From positions 1-49,322 of the forward strand of contig NZ_SDMO01000017.1 of NCBI RefSeq assembly GCF_004798905.1: DNA of 49,322 bases. Reading direction: 5' to 3'. This DNA is from Halomonas borealis (lineage in GTDB: Bacteria > Pseudomonadota > Gammaproteobacteria > Pseudomonadales > Halomonadaceae). The notes below the pieces were generated by a model. It searched no databases. It saw only the letters and a list, made by a program, of their open reading frames with translations, and had not been told where the DNA came from. Positions 39,841 to 48,160 of the stretch are shown piece by piece; position 1 is the first letter of the stretch; the number at the start of each line of letters is the position of its first letter. Made by a program: the position numbers and the translations under genes.

Positions 39841-40407
39841 ATGCACACCTTCCTGTCCCGCGCCCTGATTCCCCTGTTGGGCGCCGGTATGTTGTCCGGC
39901 ACCGCGATGGCCGATGAGCCCGATGTCTACGGCTGGGTGGAGAAGTCCTTGATCGACCCTGGCTGGGGAGTCGAGGTGAAGGCCAAGCTCGATAGTGGGG
40001 CGCTGACTTCCTCCATGCAGGCCGAGGACATCGAGGAGTTCCAGCGTGAAGGCGAAGACTGGGTGCGTTTCGACGTCGAAGTCGAGGACGAGGAGAGCGG
40101 CGAGATGGTGAGCCGTGAGTTCGAGCGTCCGCTGTTCCGCGACCTGACGGTCGTCGGCGCCGGCGGTCGCGACCATCGCCCGGTCGTGCTGATGACGATC
40201 TGCATGGGCGATGAGCGCTATGAGGAACAGTTCAGCCTCGAGGATCGCAGTGACATGAACTATCCGCTACTGCTGGGGCGTCGCACGATCCAGAGCCTGG
40301 GGCTTCTCGATGTGACCGAAACCTTCCGTAATGCACCGAGCTGCGATGACGACTCGCCGCTGCATCGCCACGCCGACAAGGAGTATGGCGACAAGACCGG
40401 CGCTTGA
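39841..40407 (+). CDS. Periplasmic retropepsin-like protein (RimK-associated zinc-protease family)
   Basis: A 188-residue protein with a signal peptide (residues 1-24, ending GTAMA) followed by a domain of the family annotated 'ATP-dependent zinc protease' (PF05618), which has a retropepsin-like fold. The putative active-site motif is AKLDSGALTSSM with D51-S-G-A; later come a VRFDVEVED strand, the FERPLFRDLTVVGAGGRDHRPVVLMTICMG block and LLLGRRTIQSLGLLDV, the second signature. A cysteine follows near the C terminus. GAAGGAGAG is well placed before the ATG. Protease activity is not established for most members. It is followed by a DCC-family gene on the same strand. Confidence 0.85.
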   Translation: MHTFLSRALIPLLGAGMLSGTAMADEPDVYGWVEKSLIDPGWGVEVKAKLDSGALTSSMQAEDIEEFQREGEDWVRFDVEVEDEESGEMVSREFERPLFRDLTVVGAGGRDHRPVVLMTICMGDERYEEQFSLEDRSDMNYPLLLGRRTIQSLGLLDVTETFRNAPSCDDDSPLHRHADKEYGDKTGA

Positions 40408-40460
40408 TGACGCCTCGCCCGGGGCATGCCCGGATGAAGGCGTTGCCGCAGGAGGATGCC

Positions 40461-40826
40461 ATGCGCGAGAGGCCGACCGTCACGGTCTACTACGATGCCG
40501 TCTGCCCGATCTGTCGACGCGACCGTCGTCGTTATGAGCGCCTGTCGCGCGGGGCGGCGTCGGTGGAATGGGTCGATGTCACCGCTCACGCCGAACGCCT
40601 GCGGGCGCGAGGCATCGAGCCAAGAGAGGCGCTGCGTTCGCTCCATGTGGAGGATCAGCGAGGATGGCTCTGGCAGGGCCTCGATGCCTATATCCTGTTG
40701 ATGCGACGCGTCACGCTGCTCAGGCCGCTGGCCTGGCTGATCGGTCTGGCGTGGATCAAACCGCTGCTCGGCGTCGGGTATCACCGCTGGGTGCAGCGGC
40801 GCCTGCGCCGCGAGGGTCGGGAGTAG
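40461..40826 (+). CDS. DCC family thiol-disulfide oxidoreductase (DUF393)
   Basis: A 121-residue protein with the DCC-family start VTVYYDAVCPICRRDRRRY: Asp-x-x-CPIC, a thioredoxin-like CxxC at about residues 14-17. The middle holds a LHVEDQRGWLWQGLDAYILL segment and the end a hydrophobic WLIGLAWIKPLLGVGYHRWV, typical of the family. The physiological substrate is unknown. ATG 40461 with GGAGG about six bases upstream is chosen over the longer open frame. Confidence 0.85.
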   Translation: MRERPTVTVYYDAVCPICRRDRRRYERLSRGAASVEWVDVTAHAERLRARGIEPREALRSLHVEDQRGWLWQGLDAYILLMRRVTLLRPLAWLIGLAWIKPLLGVGYHRWVQRRLRREGRE

Positions 40827-40913
40827 CCCGGCGTAGCCATGGCAAGGTTGGTGCCCGACGCCTGTACGGCCTAGGCTTCCGGCAGGCATTCGCGACGCGA
40901 AGGAGGCGATGGC

Positions 40914-41351
40914 ATGGAGCATTTCATGAAGGCGGCGCTGACGGCGGCGCGTGCGAGCCTTGCCGAGGGAGGCGTGCCCATCGGAGCGGCGTTGGTGCAC
41001 CGCGGGGTGGTGCTCGGCACTGGCCATAACCAGCGTGTGCAGCTCGGCAGTACCGTGCTGCACGCCGAGATGGATGCCCTTGAGAACGCCGGACGTCAGT
41101 CGGCCGACATCTACCGTGATGCGACCCTCTACACCACGCTTGCGCCCTGTGCGATGTGCACCGGGGCCATCCTGTTGTATGGCATTCCCCGGGTGGTCAT
41201 CGGCGAGAATCGTGCCTTCCAGGGCGAAGTGGCATGGCTGCGAGAGCGGGGCGTCGAGGTCGAGGTGCTGCAGGACGCGGAGTGTATCGCCCTGATGGAG
41301 CGCTTCATCACCGAGCAACCGGCGTTATGGCACGAGGATATCGGCGTTTGA
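40914..41351 (+). CDS. Cytosine deaminase, Fcy1-like small zinc type
   Basis: A 145-residue zinc deaminase. The sites are H50-A-E52 (LHAEMDALENAG) and C79-x-x-C82 (APCAMCTGA), with Glu52 the proton shuttle. The sequence follows yeast cytosine deaminase Fcy1 closely, from memory: GGVPIGAALV, LGTGHNQRVQLGS, the TLYTTLAPCAMCTGAILLYGIPR run, VVIGEN and the C-terminal WHEDIGV (WFEDIGE in yeast), which contains residues lining the yeast active site. It therefore probably deaminates cytosine to uracil in pyrimidine salvage, unlike the larger bacterial CodA. Guanine or another small amino-heterocycle remains possible. AAGGAGG precedes the ATG by seven bases. Confidence 0.85.
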   Translation: MEHFMKAALTAARASLAEGGVPIGAALVHRGVVLGTGHNQRVQLGSTVLHAEMDALENAGRQSADIYRDATLYTTLAPCAMCTGAILLYGIPRVVIGENRAFQGEVAWLRERGVEVEVLQDAECIALMERFITEQPALWHEDIGV

Positions 41352-41398
41352 TCGCGACGCCGGGCTGGCGTTGCCCGGCATGATGTCGGCGATGGTGC

Positions 41399-42301
41399 TC
41401 ACCCGGGCGGCAAGCAGCCCGGTAGGGCCTCGCGCAGCGAGCGGGGCGCAAGCCCCAGGTCGGCGAAGGTACCCACGCCATCGCCGACCACCGTATCACG
41501 CTGCATGAGGATCACCTGATCGCGCGTCAGCGGTGGGTTCGGTAGTAGCGACAGCCCCTCGGCCAGCGATCGCCATACCCGGAACGACACCGGCCATAGC
41601 GGGCGCTCCCGTCGCTGACAGCTCATCACCAGCTCGACGATTCCCCGGTAGTGCAGCACGTCGTCGCCGCCCAGCTCGAACAGGCGCCGCTCGGGGGGTT
41701 GTGTGCCGGTCAGGCGGGCGAGGGCACGCGCCACGTCGCTCACGTGCGCCGGTTGCAGGCGAACATCGCCGCGGCCGAACAGCGGAACGACCGGTAGCCG
41801 CGTGAGACGCGCCAGGCTGGCAAGGAAGGCGTCTTCGGGGCCGAACAGCACGCCGGGCCGCACGATGATCGCCTTGGGCATGGCCTCGAGCACGGCGGCT
41901 TCGCCCCGGGCGCGGGAGCGGACATAGGCCGAGGGCGATCGGCCGTCGGCACCGATGCCCGAGAGCTGCACCAGACGCGTCACGCCGGCCTGGCGGGTCA
42001 GCCGTGCCAGGCGTCCGGCGCCTTGCACATGAATCGTCTCGAAGCGCGCCCCGCGGGACTCCGTGTAGAGGCTCACCGCATTCACCACCGCCCCGGCTCC
42101 TTCCAGTGCCGCGGCCACCTCGTCATCGTGGCGGATATCGGCCGCCATCGTCTCCAATGGGTCATCGGGCTCGGCCCACGCCGGCCGCACCGGGCGACGG
42201 GCGACCAGGCGCACCGGTCGGCCGGCTTCCACCAGCTCGCGCACCAGGCAAGCACCGAGAAAGCCGGTGCCGCCGAAGACTACCGTCGGTCGGTCCGTCA
42301 T
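41399..42301 (-). CDS. NAD(P)-binding protein, complex I NDUFA9-like family
   Basis: A 300-residue atypical short-chain dehydrogenase-fold protein. The nucleotide-binding loop is VVFGGTGFLGACLV (residues 7-20), followed by RPVRLVARRP and a DIRHDDEVAAALEGAGAVVNAVSLY strand as in NDUFA9-like and atypical SDR5 proteins. A catalytic YxxxK is not obvious: SAYVRSRARGE has Tyr but Arg for Lys. Function is unknown; quinone-related or electron-transport links are suggested only by family name. AAGGAG precedes the ATG (42301) by four bases. Confidence 0.82.
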   Translation of the reverse strand: MTDRPTVVFGGTGFLGACLVRELVEAGRPVRLVARRPVRPAWAEPDDPLETMAADIRHDDEVAAALEGAGAVVNAVSLYTESRGARFETIHVQGAGRLARLTRQAGVTRLVQLSGIGADGRSPSAYVRSRARGEAAVLEAMPKAIIVRPGVLFGPEDAFLASLARLTRLPVVPLFGRGDVRLQPAHVSDVARALARLTGTQPPERRLFELGGDDVLHYRGIVELVMSCQRRERPLWPVSFRVWRSLAEGLSLLPNPPLTRDQVILMQRDTVVGDGVGTFADLGLAPRSLREALPGCLPPG

Positions 42302-42467
42302 GTCGCTCCTTGCAAGGAGTCGCGGAAACTCATCGGGGCATTGTGCCTGACGCGCCGCCGGTCGCAAGCGGTGTCGGTCCGTCGTCCGGGCCCGACTGAC
42401 GATGCGGTGACGCGACCCCGGGGACATGGTGGGCGAAAGCCGAGACTAAAGTCTAAAGGCGTGGCAT

Positions 42468-42497
42468 CGGATTTTATCCGAACCTATGTCCGACATA
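42468..42497. promoter_or_regulatory. Two palindromes, possible GntR operators
   Basis: CGGATTTTATCCG (42468-42480) is a perfect inverted repeat with a TTT centre, and TATGTCCGACATA (42485-42497) is a perfect 13-base inverted repeat whose core GT-N3-AC matches FadR-subfamily GntR sites. A further half-site GTCCGACAG lies near 42509. They are 47-76 bases before the GntR start, a good position for autoregulation of the GntR-TRAP operon. Confidence 0.5.
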
Positions 42498-42543
42498 AAA
42501 AGCATAGAGTCCGACAGGGCTCTCGTGACTCGGAATCCCGGCC

Positions 42544-43332
42544 ATGCCCCGTTCCCCCGACAACACCCGCCGTGCGCCGCGGCCCGATATCGCCGATGTC
42601 CTCGCCGAGGCCATCTTCAGTGGCCAATACGGCCCGGGCGATTTCGTGCCCCGCGAGCTGGACCTGTGCGAGCGCTTCGGCGTCAGCCGCAGCACCGTGC
42701 GCAGTGCCCTGCAGACGCTGGTTGCCGCGGGGCTGCTGACGCGGATCTCGGGGCAGGGTACCCGGGTGAGGGCGCTGCAGGAGTGGCACCTGCTCGATCC
42801 GCAGGTGAGCACCTGGATGGCACGCTTCGCCCAGCCCAATCCGCGTATCCAACGCGAAATCTTCGCCTTCCGGGTCGCCGTGGAACCGTTCGTCGCCCGG
42901 TTGGCGGCGGAGCACGCCACCGCGGCCGACCTGCTGGCCATCGAGTCCGCCTACGAGGGCATGATCCAGGCACTGGAGCACGATGACCTGCATTGGCAAG
43001 GCATCTCCCACGATGACTACGATGTGGCCTTTCATGAGGCCATCTTCGCGGCATCGCATAACCTCGTCTGGGCCCAGATCAGCCATGTGCTGAAGCCTGC
43101 CATCGCGCTGCTCGTGGAGCGCTCTAACCATAGTGCCGACGAGCTCCATGACAGCATGGAACGTCATCGCCGGATGATGGAGGCGATTCGCCTGCGTCAG
43201 CCGGAGGAGGCCGCCGCGGCGGCTCTCAAGGTGCTGGAGCGCACCGGCCGGGATCTGGGCCTCGAGGCCCAGCTGCCGGCCCTTTCCACCCTCGAAGTTC
43301 CGACAACAAACAGCGATAAGGAAGCCTCATGA
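42544..43332 (+). CDS. FadR/GntR family regulator (FCD domain)
   Basis: A 262-residue regulator. The winged helix is at residues ~12-77 (PRELDLCERFGVSRSTVRSALQTLVAAGLLTR) and the FCD effector domain follows, with a metal-binding-type arrangement including FRVAVEPFVARLAAEHA, DVAFHEAIFAASHN and MERHRRMMEAI. Such regulators respond to sugar acids, gluconate or other carboxylates. It is the first gene of a GntR-dctPQM operon: its stop overlaps the dctP start by four bases (ATGA at 43329), so regulator and binding protein are translated in a coupled way. A gluconokinase gene faces the operon. Confidence 0.9.
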   Translation: MPRSPDNTRRAPRPDIADVLAEAIFSGQYGPGDFVPRELDLCERFGVSRSTVRSALQTLVAAGLLTRISGQGTRVRALQEWHLLDPQVSTWMARFAQPNPRIQREIFAFRVAVEPFVARLAAEHATAADLLAIESAYEGMIQALEHDDLHWQGISHDDYDVAFHEAIFAASHNLVWAQISHVLKPAIALLVERSNHSADELHDSMERHRRMMEAIRLRQPEEAAAAALKVLERTGRDLGLEAQLPALSTLEVPTTNSDKEAS

Positions 43333-44348
43333 ACACACGCATGCCCCTCAAGACCCTGACCGTCGCCGTGCTCGGCGCCTTGGCCGTCAATGCCCAGGCC
43401 GCCGAATATGAGTGGACCTTCCAGACCTCCGAGACCGCCGGTGAACCCCAGTTCGAGATGAAGAAGGCCTGGGCGGATAACGTCGAGACGATGTCCGAAG
43501 GCCGCATCTCCATCGAGATCCTGCCGGTTAATGCCGTGGTTCAGGCCAACCAGACCCTGCAGGCGGTGAAGTCCGGCATCCTCCAGGGCCATCTGACCGA
43601 TCCCAGCTACTTCACCGGCCAGAACCCGGCCTTCGGCATGATCGGCAACCTGGTGGGCGCCTGGAGCGACCCCTATGACTTCCTCGACTACATGAACAAC
43701 GCCGGCGGCGAGGAGCTCTACAACGAGCTGGTCGAACCCTATGGCCTGCACCTGATCGGTGCCGCGGCGACCGGCCTGGAGTCGCTGCCGTCCACCCAGC
43801 CGGTGCGTTCCGTCGAGGACATGCAGGGCCTCAAGCTGCGGGCGCCGGAAGGCATGGTCTACAACATCTTCGAGGCCGCCGGCGCCACGCCGGTCAACCT
43901 GCCGGGCTCCGAGGTCTATACCGGCCTGGAGAAGGGCGTGATCGACGCCGCGGACTACACGGTGTTCGCCACCAACCAGGCACAGGGGCTCCACGACTTC
44001 GCCGCCTATCCGCTGTACCCGGGCTTCCACTCGCTGCCCATGGTCTCCGTCTCGCTGAAGAAGGATATCTGGGACGGCCTGCCCGAGGACCTGCAGGCGA
44101 TCCTCGAGACCTCCGTCGATGACCTGGCCTACGAGATGGTGGCCGAGCTCAAGACCCGCGACCTCGAGGCCGTGCGCGAAGCGCGCCAGAACCCGGACAT
44201 CGAAATCATCGATCTGCCGGCCGAGGAGCGCAACAAGTTCCGCAACATCGCCAAGCAGGAATGGGCCAACTGGGCCGAGAAGAACGAGATCACCCAGGAA
44301 TTCTACGACTCCGTGGTGGGTTACCTGGAAAATCACAACCTGATGTGA
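43329..44348 (+). CDS. dctP: TRAP transporter solute-binding protein DctP
   Basis: A 339-residue DctP-family protein with signal peptide ending at VNAQAA (residue ~25). The mature part starts YEWTFQTSETAGEPQFE; the family's carboxylate-binding Arg appears in LKLRAPEGMVYNIFEAAGATPVNLPGSEVYTGLEKGVIDAAD (split across residues 174-214). It captures a carboxylic acid, probably a sugar acid given the adjacent gluconokinase and GntR. It is separated from dctQ by 84 bases with a strong hairpin, a device that commonly raises the amount of binding protein. Confidence 0.92.
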   Translation: MNTRMPLKTLTVAVLGALAVNAQAAEYEWTFQTSETAGEPQFEMKKAWADNVETMSEGRISIEILPVNAVVQANQTLQAVKSGILQGHLTDPSYFTGQNPAFGMIGNLVGAWSDPYDFLDYMNNAGGEELYNELVEPYGLHLIGAAATGLESLPSTQPVRSVEDMQGLKLRAPEGMVYNIFEAAGATPVNLPGSEVYTGLEKGVIDAADYTVFATNQAQGLHDFAAYPLYPGFHSLPMVSVSLKKDIWDGLPEDLQAILETSVDDLAYEMVAELKTRDLEAVREARQNPDIEIIDLPAEERNKFRNIAKQEWANWAEKNEITQEFYDSVVGYLENHNLM

Positions 44349-44356
44349 TTCAACCT

Positions 44357-44378
44357 GCCGGCGCCGGGCGGCGCCGGC
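44357..44378 (+). promoter_or_regulatory. Hairpin between dctP and dctQ
   Basis: GCCGGCGCC (44357-44365) pairs perfectly with GGCGCCGGC (44370-44378), followed by the palindrome GCCATCATGATGGC (44377-44390). No T run follows. It probably protects the dctP part of the message from 3' decay. Confidence 0.6.
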
Positions 44379-44432
44379 CATCATGATGGCGGGCCTCGGC
44401 GACGTGGCCCGCCCCTGCATTGAGGAAGTCCC

Positions 44433-45029
44433 ATGACTCAAGCCTCCCGTCGCGCGGCGGGTGACGCGGCCTCCGCCGAGGCGAGTCCGCCCGATCCGGC
44501 CCGCAATGTCTTCGATCGTGCCGTCATGGCCGCCGGTCGCGTGGCGGCCTGGCTGGTGCTGATCGCCATGGCGATCAGCGTCTATGAGGTCATCATGCGC
44601 TATGCCTTCGGTTCGCCTACCTCCTGGGTTCACGAGAGCGTGGTGATGCTGGTGGCGGTGAGCTTCGCCCTAGGCGGCCCGGCGACGCTGGCCTGCAACC
44701 GACACATTCGGGTCAAGGTGCTCTACGACAGTGCCGGCCCGCGTCTGCGGTTGTGGCTCGATCGCTTCAACGACCTGGTGACCTTCGGTTTCTGCCTCGG
44801 CATGACCTATGCCGCCTTCGTGATGTTCTGGGGGGCTTCCCACAACCCGCTGGGCGAGTGGTCGCTGGAGCGCTCCGGTACCTCCTGGAACCCGCCGTTC
44901 CCGGCGCTGGTGAAGGGCGTGATCCTGCTGGCACTGACCATCATGTGCGTTCAGGCCTTGCTGCACCTGGTGCAATCGTTGCGTGGTAAGCCCACGCCCG
45001 TCCCCGATGACACGGAGGGTGCCGCCTGA
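44433..45029 (+). CDS. dctQ: TRAP transporter small membrane subunit DctQ
   Basis: A 198-residue DctQ-type protein with four hydrophobic segments (about residues 35-55, 68-90, 110-130, 155-175) after a charged, Ala-rich N terminus. The family pattern AISVYEVIMRYAFGSPTSWVHE followed by a WLD-like loop and MTYAAFVMFWGASHN is present. It supports the DctM channel. The last base of its stop codon is the first of the dctM ATG (TGATG at 45027-45031). Confidence 0.9.
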   Translation: MTQASRRAAGDAASAEASPPDPARNVFDRAVMAAGRVAAWLVLIAMAISVYEVIMRYAFGSPTSWVHESVVMLVAVSFALGGPATLACNRHIRVKVLYDSAGPRLRLWLDRFNDLVTFGFCLGMTYAAFVMFWGASHNPLGEWSLERSGTSWNPPFPALVKGVILLALTIMCVQALLHLVQSLRGKPTPVPDDTEGAA

Positions 45030-46330
45030 TGGATATCGGTACCGGAACCCTGTTGATGGTGGGGCTGATCTTCGCCCTGCTGATCACCGGCCTGCCACTG
45101 GCCTTCATCACCGGCCTGGTCGCCCTGGGCTTCACCTTCGGCTGGTTCGGCCTCGACGCCCTGCCGCTGGTCACCAGCCGGGTCTATGGCTTCGTCACCG
45201 AGTACTCGCTGGTGGCGGTGCCGATGTTCGTGTTGATGGCCTCGCTACTCGACCGATCGGGGATCGCCCGCGATCTATTCAATGCCATGCGTGTGTTCGC
45301 CGGCCGCCTGCCCGGTGGCGTGGCGGTACAGACCGTTGTGGTGGCCTTCTTCCTGGCCGCGTTGTCGGGGATCATCGGCGGCGAGATCGTGCTGCTGGGC
45401 ATTCTGGCGTTGCCGCAGATGCTGCGCCTGGGCTACGACAAGCACCTGTCGATCGGCGTGGTCTGCGCCGGCGGTGCACTGGGCACCATGATGCCGCCGT
45501 CGATCGTGCTGATCATCTATGGGCTGATCGCCAGCGTCTCGATCGCCGACCTGTTCACCGCTGCCATCACCCCGGCGCTGATCCTGATGGCCAGCTACAT
45601 CGGCTATGTGCTGATACGCTGCCTGAAGAATCCGGCCATGGGCCCGCCGATGACCGAGGCCGACCGCGAGGAAGGTTTCGCCTCCAAGGGCCAGGCGCTC
45701 AGGGCGATCATCGTGCCGGGGCTGATCGCCGGGCTGGTGCTGGGCTCGATCTATGGCGGTGTGGCCTCGGTCACCGAGGCGGCGGCCATGGGCGTGTTCG
45801 GCGTGCTGCTAGCGGTGGCTGCGCGCGGCGAGTTCTCGTTCAAGACCCTGCACCAGAGCCTGGGTCAGACGCTGACCACCTGCGGCATGATCATCTGGAT
45901 CGGCATCGGCGCCGCGGCGCTGGTCGGGGTCTACAACCTGATGGGCGGCAATCGCTTCATCTCGAGCATGATCATGGGCCTCGACGTGCCACCGATCGTG
46001 ATCATGCTGGTGATGATGGCGATCCTGCTGGTGTTGGGCATGTTCCTCGACTGGATCGGCGTGGCCATGCTGACGCTGCCGATCTTCGTGCCCATCGTCG
46101 AGCAGCTGGGCTACAGCCCGATCTGGTTCGGCATCCTGTTCGCGGTGAACATGCAGGTGTCGTTCCTGTCGCCGCCATTCGGCCCGGCCGCCTTCTACCT
46201 CAAGGGCGTGGCCCCTCCCGAGGTCAGCCTGAAGGACATCTTCGTCGCGGTACTGCCGTTCATCGCCCTGCAGCTGTGCGTGCTGTTCGCGCTGCTGTTC
46301 TGGCCGAACCTGGCCCTGTGGCTGGTCTAA
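45029..46330 (+). CDS. dctM: TRAP transporter large membrane subunit DctM
   Basis: A 433-residue DctM-type protein with about twelve hydrophobic segments. Conserved landmarks include LAFITGLVALGFTFGW, VPMFVLMASLLDRSGIARDLFN, GGEIVLLGILALPQMLRLGYD, LGTMMPPSIVLIIYGLI and FLSPPFGPAAFYLKGVAP. The last, SPPFGPAAFYLKG, is the classic DctM motif. It forms the Na+-driven channel with DctQ. It ends the operon and is followed by an inverted repeat and a strong terminator. Confidence 0.93.
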   Translation: MDIGTGTLLMVGLIFALLITGLPLAFITGLVALGFTFGWFGLDALPLVTSRVYGFVTEYSLVAVPMFVLMASLLDRSGIARDLFNAMRVFAGRLPGGVAVQTVVVAFFLAALSGIIGGEIVLLGILALPQMLRLGYDKHLSIGVVCAGGALGTMMPPSIVLIIYGLIASVSIADLFTAAITPALILMASYIGYVLIRCLKNPAMGPPMTEADREEGFASKGQALRAIIVPGLIAGLVLGSIYGGVASVTEAAAMGVFGVLLAVAARGEFSFKTLHQSLGQTLTTCGMIIWIGIGAAALVGVYNLMGGNRFISSMIMGLDVPPIVIMLVMMAILLVLGMFLDWIGVAMLTLPIFVPIVEQLGYSPIWFGILFAVNMQVSFLSPPFGPAAFYLKGVAPPEVSLKDIFVAVLPFIALQLCVLFALLFWPNLALWLV

Positions 46331-46341
46331 GAATTCGGCTC

Positions 46342-46376
46342 ATGGCGAGTCATTGATGCCGTCGATGACTCGCCAT
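46342..46376. repeat. Inverted repeat just after dctM
   Basis: ATGGCGAGTCAT (46342-46353) pairs perfectly with ATGACTCGCCAT (46365-46376) around an 11-base loop. It lies between the dctM stop and the main terminator and may help 3' end stability. Confidence 0.75.
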
Positions 46377-46396
46377 TGAGTGACGGAGGCCTGTTG

Positions 46397-46436
46397 AAAA
46401 AAGGCGCCATATCGCTAAGCGATATGGCGCCTTTTT
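46397..46436 (+). terminator. Bidirectional intrinsic terminator between dctM and gntK
   Basis: AAGGCGCCATATCGC (46401-46415) pairs perfectly with GCGATATGGCGCCTT (46419-46433) around TAA. The stem is flanked by A6 before and T5 after, so it should stop transcripts from both the TRAP operon and the convergent gntK gene. Confidence 0.92.
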
Positions 46437-46525
46437 ATGCATGAAGATGAAGGAATAATAGGGGGAATAGATGGCGTTGCCGTGGCGCCGTTTTCCTTGA
46501 TGAACCGTTGAGGTGTCGGCGGGGT

Positions 46526-47047
46526 TTAATCCGGTGTTTCGTGCTCCAGGGTCGACAGGAAGCTCTCGACAATCTCCTCGGGAGAGCGACGGATGTCGGC
46601 CACGAAGGCCTCGTCGTCACCGGGTGGTTCGAGCGTAGCGAGCTGGCTGTCGAGCATATGGGCGCCGGCGAAGAAGTGGCCGCCGCGGGCATCGAGGCGC
46701 TCCAACAGCACTTCACGGCTTCCCGCCAGATGGAGAATCGCCAGCTCGGGGGTGTCCTCGCGAAGCCGGTCTCGGTAGCGGCGCTTGAGTGCCGAACAAC
46801 CGATGACCAGAACCTTCCCGGCATCTTCATATTGGCGATACAGGTCGGCGAGGGTCGTCAGCCAACTGGCACGGTCGTCGTCATCGAGGGGTTCGCCGCG
46901 GCTCATCTTGGCGATGTTGTCCGGGCCGTGATGGTCGTCACCATCGATGAAGGTGGCTCCGATAGAGGCGGCCAGATGGCGTCCGATATGGGACTTTCCC
47001 GATCCGGATACGCCCATGACGAGAAGGCTCTTGGCGGTCGTCTTCAT
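46526..47047 (-). CDS. gntK: Gluconokinase
   Basis: A 173-residue P-loop sugar-acid kinase of the GntK/GntV family that phosphorylates D-gluconate to 6-phosphogluconate for the Entner-Doudoroff or pentose phosphate routes. Walker A GVSGSGKS is at residues 12-19. Further family motifs are FIDGDDHHGPDNIAKMSRGEPLDDDDRASWL (split here around residues 33-63), CSALKRRYRDRLR and LHLAGSREVLLERLDARGGHF near 108-128. It faces the GntR-dctPQM operon across a bidirectional terminator. TRAP uptake of gluconate or a related acid followed by this kinase is plausible but inferred. Confidence 0.93.
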   Translation of the reverse strand: MKTTAKSLLVMGVSGSGKSHIGRHLAASIGATFIDGDDHHGPDNIAKMSRGEPLDDDDRASWLTTLADLYRQYEDAGKVLVIGCSALKRRYRDRLREDTPELAILHLAGSREVLLERLDARGGHFFAGAHMLDSQLATLEPPGDDEAFVADIRRSPEEIVESFLSTLEHETPD

Positions 47048-47127
47048 GCGAGAGTCTGCTTTGTAATGGCGTCAAAAGAGGATCGGGAATTCTAGCATTT
47101 TTTGCCCAGAGAAGGAGGGCGGGGCGC

Positions 47128-47970
47128 TCATCGATAGCCCTTCATCAGCTCGCGGACGAGCGGCGTGTCGGCATCGCGATGGGTGGGCAGCTCGAAGCGG
47201 GCCTGGGCGATGGCGGTACGTGACAGGGTGGCGGTGATCAGTGTCTCGCCGTCCCCGGCCTCGGTCAGGGTTTCGCCACGCGGGCCGAGAATGCGCGAGC
47301 CGCCCCAGAAGTGGCCGCCGTTCTCCGGGCCATAACGGTTGGCCATGATCACCGGGGTGCCGTAGGTCATGGCGTAGAAACTCACGTTGAGGCCCCAGTT
47401 CTGCTCGTTGGAGAAGTCGTCGCTGACGATCCCCGACGCCGAGTTGATCGGCGCGCAGAGCACCGCGGGGCGAGACAGCAAGGCGGCGTGCACCAGGCCC
47501 GGGTTCCACAGGTCGGCACAGATCAGCTGGGTGGCCGACCAGCCGGGGCGGACTTCGGCCTGGGTGAGGTCGCTGCCGTGGCTGAACCACTTGCCTTCCT
47601 CGAGGCCGCCATAGGTCGGCAGGTTGAGCTTACGGTGCACGGCGACGATCTCACCGTACTGGAGGATCGCCAGGGCATTGTAATACTCGCCAGGGCTTGC
47701 TTCCTCGACGAAGCCGACCACCGCCTGCATCTCGCCGCAGGCGCGAGCCAGCCGGGCCAGTCGTGGGTCTTCGACCGGCATGGCGACGCGCATGACATCG
47801 CCGCCCAGGCCGTAGCCGGTCAGTGAAAGCTCCGGGAATACCAGTAGTTCGACGCCGCGCGCGGCGGCATCCTGGAGGATCTCGAGATGGCGCTCCAGGT
47901 TGGTGTCTACCTCGCCCAGTTCGGCGTTGAGCTGGGCGGCGGCGACGTGGAGTTCGTCCTGGTAGTGCAT
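47128..47970 (-). CDS. Nitrilase superfamily carbon-nitrogen hydrolase
   Basis: A 280-residue hydrolase of the nitrilase superfamily. The Glu-Lys-Cys triad is visible: E47 in LLVFPELSLTGY, K114 in VHRKLNLPTYGG and C151 in LICADLWNP. It acts on an amide or N-carbamoyl compound rather than necessarily a nitrile; the CADLWNPG context resembles predicted amidases. Substrate unknown. ATG 47970 (MHYQDELHVAAAQLN) is chosen, as the 42 codons of open frame before it do not resemble the family. It is transcribed toward gntK, downstream of the second OsmF-type gene on the same strand. Confidence 0.88.
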   Translation of the reverse strand: MHYQDELHVAAAQLNAELGEVDTNLERHLEILQDAAARGVELLVFPELSLTGYGLGGDVMRVAMPVEDPRLARLARACGEMQAVVGFVEEASPGEYYNALAILQYGEIVAVHRKLNLPTYGGLEEGKWFSHGSDLTQAEVRPGWSATQLICADLWNPGLVHAALLSRPAVLCAPINSASGIVSDDFSNEQNWGLNVSFYAMTYGTPVIMANRYGPENGGHFWGGSRILGPRGETLTEAGDGETLITATLSRTAIAQARFELPTHRDADTPLVRELMKGYR

Positions 47971-48110
47971 ATCACGCTCTCGTGGCAATGAGCAGGGAAG
48001 GGGGACCACAGTGTGCCATCGATGCCGAGGCGGCGCTGCGTTTCCGTCTGTCTCGGGCGCCGACATGGCGAGTCGTGGCGTGTGGTCACGGGGCATCGGG
48101 TATCAACGAC

Positions 48111-48134
48111 GAAGGCCGCCCGCAGGCGGCCTTC
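48111..48134 (-). terminator. Terminator after the second OsmF-like gene
   Basis: GAAGGCCGCCCG/CAGGCGGCCTTC forms a strong stem (48111-48134) 26 bases after the binding-protein stop on the minus strand. It is nearly identical to the hairpin at 32364-32386, so it was duplicated with the gene. The T tract is weak. Confidence 0.6.
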
Positions 48135-48160
48135 GGGGGCGTGTCACGGCACGGCCGTGC

